NCBI GenBank assembly: GCA_009667805.1
Contig: CM019067.1
Coordinates: 66,882,637-66,946,636 of the forward strand
DNA from: Leptobrachium leishanense
Lineage: Eukaryota > Chordata > Amphibia > Anura > Megophryidae
Length of the DNA stretch: 64,000 nt
Direction: 5' to 3'
The notes under the pieces: generated by a model
The model's database searches: none
What the model saw: the letters and a program-made list of their open reading frames with translations, nothing else
What the model was told of the DNA's origin: nothing
Translations under genes and position numbers: made by a program
Shown: piece after piece, positions 12,994 through 24,650 of the stretch
How positions within the stretch are numbered: the first letter of the stretch is position 1
Layout of the letters: the number at the start of each line of letters is the position of its first letter

Positions 12994-13554
12994 AACAAAA
13001 CCACGGAGAGAGCACTCCAGACAAACACATTCAAAAACCTGCAACAACAGCTCCATGCATGGGTGCATAATGCCAGCTTTTACCACATGGTGAAAATTTC
13101 TTAACTCTGAGCTTCGCTGAATAAAATGGTGGAAATTTGGTTCGCAATGAACGGCCATGAATTGCTTAAGCCTGCCAACAGCGTCAATGTAATCCACCCT
13201 CTGGCAGATCCTACTCTGCAAACCTAATGACTGCCCATCATGGGATAAACTCACTGAGGAACAGGTCCCCTTCATGGAGCTCCGCAGATCAAGGTTAAAT
13301 AGGTCCCATGATGGGCAGTCATTAGGTTTGCAGAGTAGGACCTGCCAGAGAGTGGATTACATTGACGCTGTTGGCAGGCTTAAGCAATTCACGGCCGTTC
13401 ATTGCGAACCAAATTTCCACCATTTTATTCAGCAAAGCTCAGAGTTAAGAAATTTTCACCATGTGGTTAAAGCTGGCATTATGCACCCATGCATGGAGCT
13501 GTTGTTGCAGGTTTCTGAATGTGTTTGCCTGAAGTGCTCTCTCTGTGGTTTTGT
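12994..13554. repeat. Long palindrome of the 445-bp repeat
   Basis: Two arms of about 250 bp (12,994-13,244 and 13,305-13,554) are inverted copies of one sequence with a few mismatches, separated by a 60-bp spacer. The arms contain ctccatgcatgggtgca and tttggttcgcaatgaacggcc. Single strands could form a very long hairpin. The spacer is itself part of the repeat unit (compare 13,690-13,750), so the structure is one unit placed head to head against another. A (TA)n run adjoins the left arm. Confidence 0.85.
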
Positions 13555-14065
13555 TTTGTATTTTATTTTTGAGACGCACCCACACTGAATGCTTAGTTAA
13601 GGCTGAGTGCAACCCCCCCATGTGTTTTTCATATGAATTTCCTGGATATGCACCCCTCCCTGCCACAGGTACTCCTCCTCCAGGACCTATTTAACCTTGA
13701 TCTGCGGGAGCTCCATGAAGGGGACCTGTTCCTCAGTAAGTGAGTTTATCCCATGATGGGCAGTTATTAGGTTTGCAGAGTAGGACCTGCCAGAGGGTGG
13801 ATTACATTGACGCTGCTAGCAGGCTTAAGCAATTCACGGCCGTTCATTGCAAACCAAATTTCCACCATTTTATTCAGCATAGCTCAGAGTTAAGAAATTT
13901 TCACCATGTGGTAAAAGCTGCCATTATGTACCCATGCATGGAGCTGTTGTTGCAGGTTTTTGAATGTGTTTGTCTGGAGTGCTCTCTCCGTGGTTTTGTT
14001 CTGTATTTTATTTTTGAGACGCACCCGCACTGAATGCTTAGTCAAGGCTGAGTGCAACCCCCGAT
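13305..14065 (+). repeat. 445-bp tandem repeat, two direct copies
   Basis: The segment starting cccatgatgggcagt at 13,305 recurs at 13,750, a period of 445 bp. Copies run through gcaggcttaagcaattcacgg and tttgagacgcaccc to aaggctgagtgcaacccc. The second copy stops at a (TA)n run and is followed by a Penelope-like element. Frames inside the copies are conserved only because the DNA is duplicated, and no protein domain is recognisable. The unit could be a Penelope pseudo-LTR or a satellite; I cannot tell which. Confidence 0.8.
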
Positions 14066-14067
14066 GT

Positions 14068-14069
<2 letters not shown>

Positions 14070-14112
<43 letters not shown>
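14070..14112. repeat. (TA)n microsatellite
   Basis: About 40 bp of uninterrupted TA dinucleotides. It directly precedes the Penelope-like element, whose own 3' end at 16,148 also runs into TATATA. Confidence 0.9.
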
Positions 14113-14115
<3 letters not shown>

Positions 14116-14139
14116 GGCCGTGTTAGTCCACAAGCCCGG

Positions 14140-15720
14140 GAACCCAGGACAACCCATTATCACAGGTATGGACACACTTACCAAACTAATTTCTGGCCTT
14201 ATAGAGGGTATCCTGAAACCCTTAGTAACCAACACTGCCAGTTATATACAGGACACCACAGACTTTCTAAGCAAACTTAGAGATATTCAGATACTACGGC
14301 TGACACTATATTAGTTACCATGGATGTAGAATCCCTATACAGCAACATCCCACATAAAAATGGAATTAATGCCTGTCTCAAATCTCTCTCCTCCCACAAT
14401 ACTCCGCATAAATATGACGGCAAAATTATTACCAAACTGATAGAATTTATACTCACACACAACTGCTTCAGCTTCAACAATAACTGTTACCTACAAATGA
14501 CTGGGACCGCTATGTGTAGTAAAATGTCACCACAATACGCCAATCTTTTCATGGCAGATCTAGAACAGAGGTTCCTGAACACTCACCCTCACAAACCACA
14601 CAAATATCTACGATACATTGGTGACATTTTCATCATATGGACAGAAGGAGAGGAACACCTTCTGGATTTTCACAAGGCATTCAATACGTTCCACCCATCG
14701 ATCAAACTAAAGATGGAGTTTTCCAAGCACAGTGTGAGCTTCCTGGACTGTACCATATCAGCTGCCAATGACACGCTGCACTCATCTGTATACAGGAAAC
14801 CCACAGACAGGTCCAGCTACCTCCACAACACCAGCTTTCATCCCAACCACACCAAACAAGGCATCATCTATAGCCAGGCCATCAGGTACCACTGAATCTG
14901 CTCGGACACTGGGGACAGGGATGAACACCTGAGCAAACTATCTGCATCATTCCAGTGGAAGGGATATAAGGAAAGTACAATCTCTAAAAAAATCAAATCA
15001 GCCCTGAAAACACCGCGCGAACAGCTGTTGCGCTACAAAGAAAAGAAAATCACCACATGGATGCCTCTAGTTGTTTCCTACAACCCAACTCTAGAAGGAA
15101 TTAGCAAAATCATCAAAGATCTGTAGCCACTGGTCACAGAGGACCCTGCGCTCAAAGAAATATTCCCACAGCCCCCCTTACTGGCATTCAAGCAACCCCT
15201 AACCTGAGGCAAAAACTGGTCACTCCACAGCAAACTCACTCAGGAACAGGGTGACACACAGAATGGGACCAAATGCTGCAACAAACTCCGCTGCAAACTG
15301 TGCCAACATACTGTATATGTGACAGCAGCACTGCACAGCACAACAACGTCACACGCAACATCAAGGGCTTCTACCTTTGTACATCCGCCAATGTGGTGTA
15401 CATGATCCAGTGCATGGCGTGTGATAAGGGCTGATATATCGGCGAAACCAGCCTTAAACTGAACCTCAGGATGAACCAGCACAGACACTTCATCAGGAGC
15501 CACCAGGAAAATACATATTGTACCCCAGTGGAACATCACTTCAATCTAACAGGCCACTCCATCCAAAACCTCAGAATTAAAATCCTAAAAGGACATTTTA
15601 AAGACAATCATGAACGCAAAACATATGAAATGAAAATGATCACATATTTTAACACCATAAATGCCGGACTCAATGTTGATTCGGGGTTCTTAACCCATTA
15701 TCATAACAACGTTACATAAT
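14140..15720 (+). pseudogene. Penelope RT / GIY-YIG endonuclease, inactivated
   Basis: Penelope proteins reverse-transcribe their RNA with a telomerase-like RT and nick targets with a GIY-YIG nuclease. Visible in order: GQPIITGMDTLTKLISG (RT, about 14,145), MDVESLYSNIPH with the first catalytic aspartate (14,320), GTAMCSKMSPQYANLFMADLE (14,505-14,565), then YIGDIFIIW (14,620). The family motif there is YIDD or similar, so a catalytic aspartate appears replaced by glycine. Later come VVYMIQCMACDKG, a stop, and YIGETSL (about 15,392-15,450), which form the GIY-YIG core, then the C-terminus ending at 15,719. Several stops and frame changes occur (for example 14,893 and 15,433). Not functional. 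Confidence 0.8.
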
Positions 15721-16049
15721 ATTCATAATTCTGGGTGGGGTTTGTTTTTTTCTCTTCCCGTTTTTTATTATTATTTTTTTTTTTTTATTCTGTGTCTTCT
15801 TCATACTCACTGTTTTTGGTTTATTTGGGGGTTTTTTGTGTGATCTTTCACCTTCCCTTTGAAGTGATCTTATCACTGTTGTCTCATGTGCCTGAGACAC
15901 CATAATGTTTTTTTATTATTATTATTTATTTAATTTTTTTCCTTTTTTCTTTCCCCACTCTAACCATGCCACTTGGAAATTCACAACCTCTACACCCCCA
16001 ACCGTGTCCCAATGTTTAATTCTATCATTCTGATCAGTAAGCTTCAATA

Positions 16050-16082
16050 TACCTGACGAAGAGAGGATCACTCTCGAAAGCT
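16050..16082 (+). ncRNA. Hammerhead-like core at the PLE 3' end
   Basis: The segment TACCTGACGAA, GAGAG, GATCA, CTCTC, GAAAGCTTGTA has a CUGANGA box, a perfect 5-bp stem II with a 5-base loop, a GAAA box, a self-complementary AGCT stem III and a TAC/GTA stem I. Penelope elements are known to carry minimal hammerhead ribozymes. One extra A after the CUGANGA box departs from consensus, so self-cleavage is uncertain. Confidence 0.45.
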
Positions 16083-16164
16083 TGTACTTTAAACGTAACG
16101 TTAGTCCAATAAAAAAGGTATCGCTACAGACTGCTATACTCGTGATTTTATATATATATACACA

Positions 16165-16760
16165 CACCGCATGGATGGGGGCATTATCCTTGAAAAAAGA
16201 CTAATGACGAAATGCGTAGGATGATGTTATTGTTTTATATGTTATTTTTTATTAAGAGCCTTAAGAGAAAAGCCTTAAGAGAGAAGTGAAAATTCTAGGT
16301 CAAAATAGCCAAACCAGAAAACTTCTACCATTTATCTGATCTTCCAAATCAGCTCCCATTTTTGGTCAAGATTGTTCTCTTCTCCTGTCAATTCTTCCGA
16401 GTTTCACCTTTAGTGAATAGACCTGATAGAGACTGCATTGGAAGAATTCTCATACAGAGCCTGCTGAAGTTGTGACACCAAAGAGTGAATGGGATCAGGA
16501 CCGCCATTGAAATTGAAGGAGAAAGCAGTGTTAAGTTAAGACCCCCTCCGTGATTTGAATAACAGGAGAGAGAGTACAAAGAAGCGGAGCATTTATCAGA
16601 TATGTTCTTTATTTTATATTTGTATACATATTCTTATCCATGCTTTTTATGTTATTTGTAATTGTATATGTTGGTTTTGATCTATTGTGCCCTATCGCTG
16701 TGTGTGTATTTTATTAAAAAGGTGTGGATGAGGAGGAGGTGCCATCCCAGGGAGCACTAT
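16165..16760 (+). repeat. Second PLE-like tail interrupted by a CAGGG-family repeat
   Basis: From 16,185 the text ttgaaaaaagactaatgacgaaatgcgtagg resembles the degraded hammerhead-like ends of Penelope-like elements, and 16,690-16,740 has an attttattaaaaaggt tail. Between them, 16,285-16,430 belongs to the CAGGGTTATTCA family (attctaggtcaaaatagcc .. gattgttctcttctcctg), which also fills 61.9-63.6 kb. Boundaries are approximate. Confidence 0.4.
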
Positions 16761-16779
16761 TTCTACGTATGTTGAAATA

Positions 16780-17300
16780 TCTATATACGTGTTATTCCTT
16801 ACAGCTGTAGTGCCACTTTTGTGTACAAAGGCTATTTCTGCCTGTATGCTAATAATACAAACCCAGTTTGAAAAATGTGAGGGACACCATCTAAAGTCAA
16901 GAACCTTTTATCCCACCAATATTGCTGTAAAGGATAAACAAATACAGAAACATTTTTTTAAATGTGGGCAAATTTACATAATTTTTTATGTTTTAAGTAT
17001 TGCAGAATAACTCTCCAAAATGTTTTATTATACAGACCCTGTACTTATTTGTTATTTACACTTCAAATGTTTCAAATAAATGATTTGATAATACATACAA
17101 AAATATTTTTCAACAAAAAGTGCTTGGTGCGGAAGGTTAAGTTTTATAAACTAAAGATATACTTTATTCTACAAAATGATTTACTGCATTAAATAATATA
17201 AGAAAAATTATATGTCATATTGAAATATGTGAAGGTAAATACGACAAAAAGTGTAAAATGAAATGTGAGAAACCTGCCTTCATAAACCACCATTTTGACG
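16780..17300 (+). repeat. Dispersed repeat A, copy 2
   Basis: Collinear with 32,500-32,790 over caaagg/atcttttctgcctgtatg.taataat, gacaccatcta, gtaaagg.taaacaaatac and ccatgtttcaaataaatg-like blocks, and with 38,548-38,760 over ttttcaacaaaaa.t. AT-rich with no coding potential seen. Confidence 0.55.
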
Positions 17301-18125
17301 AAAAGAAAACTTGTTAAAATGTATCAATTCCATTTCAATATTTTTTTTCTAACCCTATTATTCTTCAAAAACTTTTGATATGTAAATCGAAAATACCGCT
17401 TATTGCAGACTTTGGACTATTATAATTAACAAAGTACCAATTATAAGCATTTTATTCTCTTTTTTTCGAACTTTCCAGTTCTCCAATAGTTCAAATTAGC
17501 TAATTTAAGTAATAAAACAAAAATCGAAATTCACTTTAAAATGTGATCATTAAAATGACATATTTTTTAAGCTCTTTGCTGGCCATTAGTTTTATAAAGT
17601 CTACAAGGAGTTATTAACATTAAAGTCAAAATGTATGTGGTGAAACTAATATTTTATACTTTTAATATACTGTAGAGGTAATGAGCTAAATCAAGTTAGT
17701 ATCATTAGCATTTGACTGTGCAAAGATTGTTTTAAAGTCCGGAATTCTCCAAGATCAGCTTTAGTATCAAAGTGCTAAAAGACCAAAGAGTAGTTAATTA
17801 AATATAGACCATCATTTCTAAATTTACATAGCCGATTCATTATTTTCTTAGTCGTGATGGTGTTTGTTACTGAATTCAACTCACCTCTGGTCCTGCGGTG
17901 AAGAGGGTGGTGTGATTTGCCATCTCCTCTGGCTGCATGCCGTCCAACATTGGAAAAAATATTCCCTGTGTCTTTCTGCTGCCTCACTGCAACACGAAAT
18001 AAGCTAGCTTGTACAGGGTCACATTTGGTTCCATGGAGTTGTATGCACTGTTGGTATCAGTAAAGCAATAGCAATAGCATTTTCAGTACTTATGTTATAG
18101 TTTTTTATATAACACTACCCCTACA
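17301..18125. other. Mostly unassigned, AT-rich
   Basis: Low-GC sequence without repeat ends, apart from the candidate exon listed separately at 17,885-17,986. It may be unique host DNA. Confidence 0.4.
17885..17986 (-). other. Candidate host exon, 102 bp
   Basis: On the minus strand, a pyrimidine-leaning tract ends in TTGCAG, followed by 102 bp and then GTGAGTTG, a near-ideal 5' splice site. The segment is clearly higher in GC than its surroundings. Two of three frames are open throughout. The third has TGA at the very start, then ATG and 22 codons (MLDGMQPEEMANHTTLFTAG..) open to the donor, which could be a first coding exon. I do not recognise the protein, and chance splice-like sites are common. 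This is the only non-transposon coding candidate I see. Confidence 0.25.
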
Positions 18126-18301
18126 TTAGGCCACGTTCACACAACATGTGTGTTGCACAACATGAAAATCGCTGTTTTTCCGCACGATTTTCATATTCAC
18201 GACATTGCGTGATAATGTCGCGCGATGTCGCCGCTATGCGTGATATTGCAAAACATCAGCAAAAAACGCGTGATAAATCGCACAGTGTGAACGGGGCCTT
18301 A
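18126..18301. mobile_element. Harbinger-type MITE, GGCC-ended, copy 1
   Basis: The 170-bp element has ends GGCCACGTTCACAC and GTGTGAACGGGGCC, with TTA on both flanks. The interior is made of short CG-rich palindromic words (gcgcgatgtcgc, aaatcgc). Non-autonomous. Confidence 0.75.
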
Positions 18302-18337
18302 AATATGATCTGGCAAACGTCAATAAAACAACAAAAC

Positions 18338-18623
18338 TAAGGCCCTGTTCACACTGTTCAATTTGAAAATCGCACGTTTTTCCGTGCGATTTTCAGATTT
18401 TGAAAAACACCACCAATGGAAATCACAAAATCGCAAAACACAAAAAAAGGGTCATGTACCAGCGACAGGCTACTGCGATGCGCGACATGCGACATCGCGC
18501 GGCAAGATGTGAACAGCTCCATTGAAATGCATCAGAGATGCTACATAGCGCGACATCGTGCGGATTTTGCCGCGATTTTGCGGCAAAATCTGCGCGATAA
18601 ATCGCAGTGTGAATGGGGCCTAA
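18338..18623. mobile_element. Harbinger-type MITE, GGCC-ended, copy 2
   Basis: The 280-bp element has ends GGCCCTGTTCACACTG and CAGTGTGAATGGGGCC, with TAA on both flanks. It has the same family words as its neighbour 40 bp upstream, but the lengths differ and each has its own duplication. They are therefore two insertions rather than one split copy. Confidence 0.78.
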
Positions 18624-19333
18624 GGTTCTATTCCATAGCGAACACTAACCTTAGTGTTCGGATGTGCAAGCGTTAGCACCAGGATAAATGTGTTTAACGC
18701 ATGCCCCCCATATTACCTTCCTGACACTAAACCCGTAAGAAATCACTTAGCGCATCAGTGATTTCGTCAGCTTCCGCAAGCTTACTGTCCTTTGCGCATC
18801 CTATACTTTACATGGGGAGCACAATCATTAATTAGCGTTTTGATAAGTAAGGTATTACAAAGTGCTAGCGCTAATTACCATCACGGCACGCAAGCCAAAA
18901 TTTTAGCTACTCCTAAAAGCTGGTGTTAACTGATTCTGCATTTGCAAAATCATTTAACACCCCTTAACAACCCCCCCTGATAAATCCAATACTCACCTCT
19001 CATCCGGTGGCCCGATTCCACTGCATATCCTGGCTGTGAACAGAGTGAGACTGGGAAGAAATAGTTCCCAGTCTCCCACCGTGATCACTCCATTGTTTAA
19101 TCTCGAAAGAGCGAGTTTGCAAGGGCCTCGCGGCCCAGAAGCGCAAGCCTCCATGGAGTCCTATGCACTCCAAAAGATGATACTCGTGATGGCGCAGAAG
19201 TGGTTAGAGCTGCATTCCAGGGCAAGGTGCTGAGACAGCTCCTGCCATGGAAAATCGAGCTAAAATAGGTACACTACAGGTAAACCTGCAGGTAGAGATT
19301 TTCCCCGTTAATAGAATAGAATAAAGTGCAACA
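18624..19333. mobile_element. GGGC-family MITE, copy 3
   Basis: Starts GGTTCTATTCCATAGCGAAC directly after the preceding MITE and ends near agaataaagtgc. It is close to the copy at 47,550: both have the gcatgcccccatatta, ctgcagaatca-like and gagtcctatg.actcca blocks in the same order. The terminal G run is eroded at both ends. Non-coding. Confidence 0.6.
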
Positions 19334-19628
19334 TAAGGGAAAATTTCCATTAAAAGGGCAGTGTCAATGCAAAGGATTTTGTCTTACATAAAATCTACCA
19401 AAAGCATCTGTATAACAAAACACAGTGTGATAATCATATCCTGTACCATAATGCCAATAAATAGTGACATTACAAAAACAAGCAAATAAAGAGCATACAT
19501 TTTCTTTAGTACCTAAAATTTATAAACCTCTACAGACAATAGGATTTTAACTAGATATATCTTATTTATAGAATCATATGCTTACTAGAGAATCAGCTAT
19601 TTATATGTTTATCATCACTGAAGGACTA

Positions 19629-21253
<1,625 letters not shown>

Positions 21254-21264
21254 TATATATATAT

Positions 21265-21993
21265 ATAGGGCTCTATTACATTCTTCACGCAAAAATGCAT
21301 GGTAAACACGTGAATTTTTGCTCAAAGCGTTAAATGTTAACGTGCGGAAATTAACGCTGGTATTACAATCCCCGCGCATTATTTCATCCGTCAAAAAATA
21401 ACACGCGTAAAAAAGACGCGTAAAAACGTGTGCAGAAATCGGTGTGTGGACTGTTTTTTCACTTGATTCAGCCAATCAGAATTAAGAACCTTAATTGACT
21501 CACGTTAAGTTTTTGCGCCTGTCAAAGTCAATCTGACCATATATGCTGCAAAAGAAAAAAAACATACGCACAACTTCTCAAATTTATTGGTTTGGGTATG
21601 TGTAGAATGTGTAACTATACTTTGCTGTATTTTTTTTTATGGGCTGGTGTATTTGGTTTCGGCCAGGACGTTCAGATTTGCCTTTAACACCGGCTTTTCA
21701 AAGACGTTAAAATTATGTGCGCAAACGCTGTGCGTTAAATTTTGCGCATAGATTGTAATACCATCCGCATACCAGCGCACAAACGCATATGCGCTCACAA
21801 TGTTAAGTATAGGACGCGCGCAGTACATGACGCTCACGCAGTGCTCGCGCAGGTTCACCTGCGTTAGATGTTAACGCGCATTTTTTGTGCGGACATTGTA
21901 ATATGACGTTCAGCGCAAAGGGTTTTGCCCCTAGTGTTAATGCGTTTTTGCACACGCGTTAACGTTTGCGCAAAGAATGTAATAGAGCCCATA
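21265..21993. mobile_element. GGGC-family MITE, copy 4 (complete)
   Basis: A 723-bp uninterrupted copy with ends GGGCTCTATTACATTCTT and AAGAATGTAATAGAGCCC. It is flanked by ATA on both sides. It is the best reference for the interrupted copy at 33,050, sharing the acgcacaacttctc and ttcggccagg.cgttcagatttgcc blocks. Non-coding. Confidence 0.82.
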
Positions 21994-21999
21994 GCTTAG

Positions 22000-22446
22000 C
22001 AGCAAGACATGAAGAAGAGAGGCTACACTCTCGAAAGCTTGTCTTTTAATCCCTTAAGGACGCAGGGGTGGCGCCCTTAAGGTGTTTAAATTTGACGGCG
22101 AGGCGTACAGGTACGCCTCGCCGACAGTGCCGTCGCGCAGCACTAATTTCGGGCCCTGCCCGCAGCCGGCGTGCAGTGCGCGTCATTGGCTGCAGGGGAC
22201 GGCTTGATTTCACGGCGTCCCTGTGCAGCCAATGACGTGCACCGCGAGTCAGCGCGCGCAGGCTGCAGGGAGGGCCGAGGCGGCCCCATTGAAGACAGCG
22301 GGGCGTACCTGTACGCCTCGCGTCTTCAAAGCCCACCCGCAGCCAGGACGTCATGGAACGTCCTGCGGCGTTAAAGGGTTAAATGTAACGTTACTACAAT
22401 AAAAAAGGTATCACTACGTACAGCTATACTCTGGTGATTTTGGCAT
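22000..22446 (+). mobile_element. PLE 3' end fragment split by a TTAA element
   Basis: The outer parts (gaagagaggctacactctcgaaagcttgt at 22,012-22,045 and taacgttactacaataaaaaagg .. ctatactctggtgatttt at 22,383-22,440) match the 3' end of the PLE at 16,054-16,148. The hammerhead-like core is eroded (the CUGA box is lost). A 329-bp element sits between the parts. Confidence 0.65.
22046..22382. mobile_element. piggyBac/Kolobok-type TTAA MITE
   Basis: Flanked by TTAA (22,046-22,049 and 22,379-22,382). The ends TCCCTTAAGGACGCAGG and, read inward from the right, CCCTTTAACGCCGCAGG are inverted repeats. The interior is very GC-rich with a strong hairpin (ggcgaggcgtac/gtacgcctcgcc). Its insertion into the PLE tail is clear because the PLE sequence resumes on the far side. 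Non-coding. Confidence 0.7.
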
Positions 22447-23025
22447 TTGGACTAACATGCTTATCTAAACTACGCTCTCTCTCTCATAGATATATATATA
22501 TATCTCCTTGTTCTTTTTCTAAAAGTTAAATACTACCCCAGGACATCAGCACAGCCACAAAAGCAGACAAACTAGTACCATGGGGGATCAGCCTATGTTA
22601 GCATAACAGAGACTACAGAAAACAAGAAGGCCAATATGAAAAATCACCAAAAGAGATAAATCCATTTTTTGCCTTTCTATTCCAGGCTGATCTAGTCCTT
22701 TGAACTTGTATCTATCGCCTCCTCAGGGCAACTCCGGAACAAAATCATTCACTTGAAAATGTAATTGAGAGATGGGATGTCTCTAGCTCAATAAAGTGAG
22801 GAACCAAGTGATCTTTTATATATATCTTAATAGTGGAGCAATGTTATAACATCCTGTCTTTCTTTCCTACTTTGCAGTCTGCTTGACATACACAACAAAT
22901 ACACCACGAAGTGTGGAGTCGCGTGTGGAAAGAGTTTTAGTTTCTTCCTTCCTATCCTGTTCTTGTGAAGATTGAAAATGCCTTTTAATAATGCTATTAC
23001 ATGATTCACAACCGATAAAATCACA
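22447..23025. other. No gene seen
   Basis: A short (TA)n run near 22,490 and otherwise unique-looking sequence. No coding frame or repeat end was recognised. Confidence 0.45.
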
Positions 23026-23433
23026 TTAACCCCTTCACTAACAAGTGAGTTTCCAAAAAAACATTGTCAGGAAGCAGTTTTTTTGGAAAATCATTTAACA
23101 TTAATTATACAGTAAGAAATATTAGGACATCTTCTCAGTGTATTTCTTACTGTAATAACCTATTTGGCCAGTAGACGGTTCAATCTACTGCCGTATTGAG
23201 TTATAGCTGTAGCTCATGCTCCCTGCACCGACTGCTAAATGTCCAATGTCAGGGCATTTATCAGCCAATTTCACACAGTTTTAGCTCTTAGGACATTATG
23301 CCCACAGGGCTAAAACTTTGCAGGCACCTTCTGCAGACCCTTTACTTCTACCTTTCTCCTTAAATGGAACTCCTGCCCCTCTACCACCGACCCCTACACT
23401 ATCTGCATCTCTCCCTCCCTCCTCTCGTCCCAC

Positions 23434-24650
23434 ATGATGGCCTCGCATGAGCTCCTTTGTTTCCTCAGAACATGGTCTCCCTCTAACTCTCGTGCTGCCA
23501 ATCACTCCCACATATCCCATTCCCACCTTCTCTTTCTCACCCTCCTGCTGTTACTCTATTCAGGTGACATATCCCCTAACCCTGGTCCCACAACACATCC
23601 AATACTTCCCTCTCATCCTATCTCCATCGCACATAAATCACCTCCCTGCAAGCCCAGCAACCTCATTCCCATCATCCCTCAGCGCCTGTCCTCTTTCTCC
23701 TGCGCCCTCTGGAACGCTCGCTCTGTGTGCAACAAACTCACAGCCGTCCATGACCTCTTCCTTTCAAACTCCTTCAACCTCCTAGCTTTAACTGAAACCT
23801 GGCTAACTCCCTCTAACACGGCCTCCGTTGCTGCTCTCTCACATGGCGGTCTACACTTGAGCCATACCCCCAGACCGGGTGAGAGAAATGGTGGCGGGTC
23901 GGATTCCTGCTCTCTCCCACCTGCACCTACCAGCATCTCCCTCCACCCCATCCCTCTCCTTCTCCTCCTTCGAGACACACTGCATCCGCCTGTTCTCTCC
24001 TCTGGCCTCAGGGTGGCAGTCATCTACCGCCCACCGGGACCAAACCTCCCAGTTCTTTGACCACTTTGCTACCTGGCTTTCTCACTTCCTGTCTTCTAAT
24101 CTTCCATGCCTAATTCTCGGGGACTTCAACATTCCCATTGACGACCCTTCCGCTCCTGCAGCCTCCAAACTTCTTTCACTCACGTCCTCCCTTGGACTCA
24201 CACAATCCTCCCTCCTCCCTACCCACCGCGATGGTCACGTTATTGACCTGGTCTTTTCCAACCTCTGCTCCATTTCTGAGTTCAAATGTCGCCCTTTCCC
24301 CATCTCTGACCACCACCTTCTCTCTTTCAACCTATCTGGACTTCCTAAACACCCTGCTCCCCCCCCGCACACACACTCGCAGAAATCTACATGCTGTGGA
24401 CCCCATCAATTCTCCAACCTACTTCACCACCTCCCTCATACCTCATCCTTCACCTGCCCTGATGCTGCCACTAATCACTACAACACTACGCTTATCTCTG
24501 CTCTAGACACTCTTGCTTCTCTTCGACTCTGTAAGGCCCCACGCCGCCAGCTTCAGCCCTGGCACACCCACCCTCCAGACTCGCTACCTGCAAAGATGCT
24601 CCCGCACCGCAGAGCGTGCCTGGAGGAAATCCCGCTCTGAAGCTGATTTT
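23434..24650 (+). pseudogene. L2 ORF2 N-terminus and AP endonuclease, frameshifted
   Basis: The frame from 23,434 has a hydrophobic stretch (residues 32-42), then SGDISPNPGP (residues 43-52, about 23,560-23,589), which resembles ribosome-skipping 2A peptides. Next are NARSVCNKL and LLALTETWL, conserved endonuclease motifs with the catalytic glutamate in TETW. VIYRPPG follows near 24,020. A frame change around 24,045 leads to the second half: LILGDFNIPIDD (GDFN motif), HVIDLVFSN and PISDHHLLSFNL (SDH motif, the catalytic histidine region). The endonuclease nicks target DNA for target-primed reverse transcription. Frame changes make it non-functional as read. Confidence 0.8.

Larger units (their letters stand above)
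14114..16150 (+). mobile_element. Penelope-like retroelement 1, degenerate
   Basis: Begins taggccgtgttagtcc and ends with caataaaaaaggtatcgctac .. ctatactcgtgatttta. It contains a reverse transcriptase and a GIY-YIG endonuclease in the Penelope order. The same 3' end recurs at 22,000-22,446. The RT frame starts within the fingers region, so the 5' part is missing or lies in lost frames. Flanking TA runs obscure any target duplication. Confidence 0.8.

Noticed and set aside
13274..14033. Conserved frames reading SLGLQSRTCQRVDYIDAVGR in repeated copies
   Set aside because: Similarity comes from the 445-bp DNA repeat. Frames appear equally in the inverted copy and no domain is visible.
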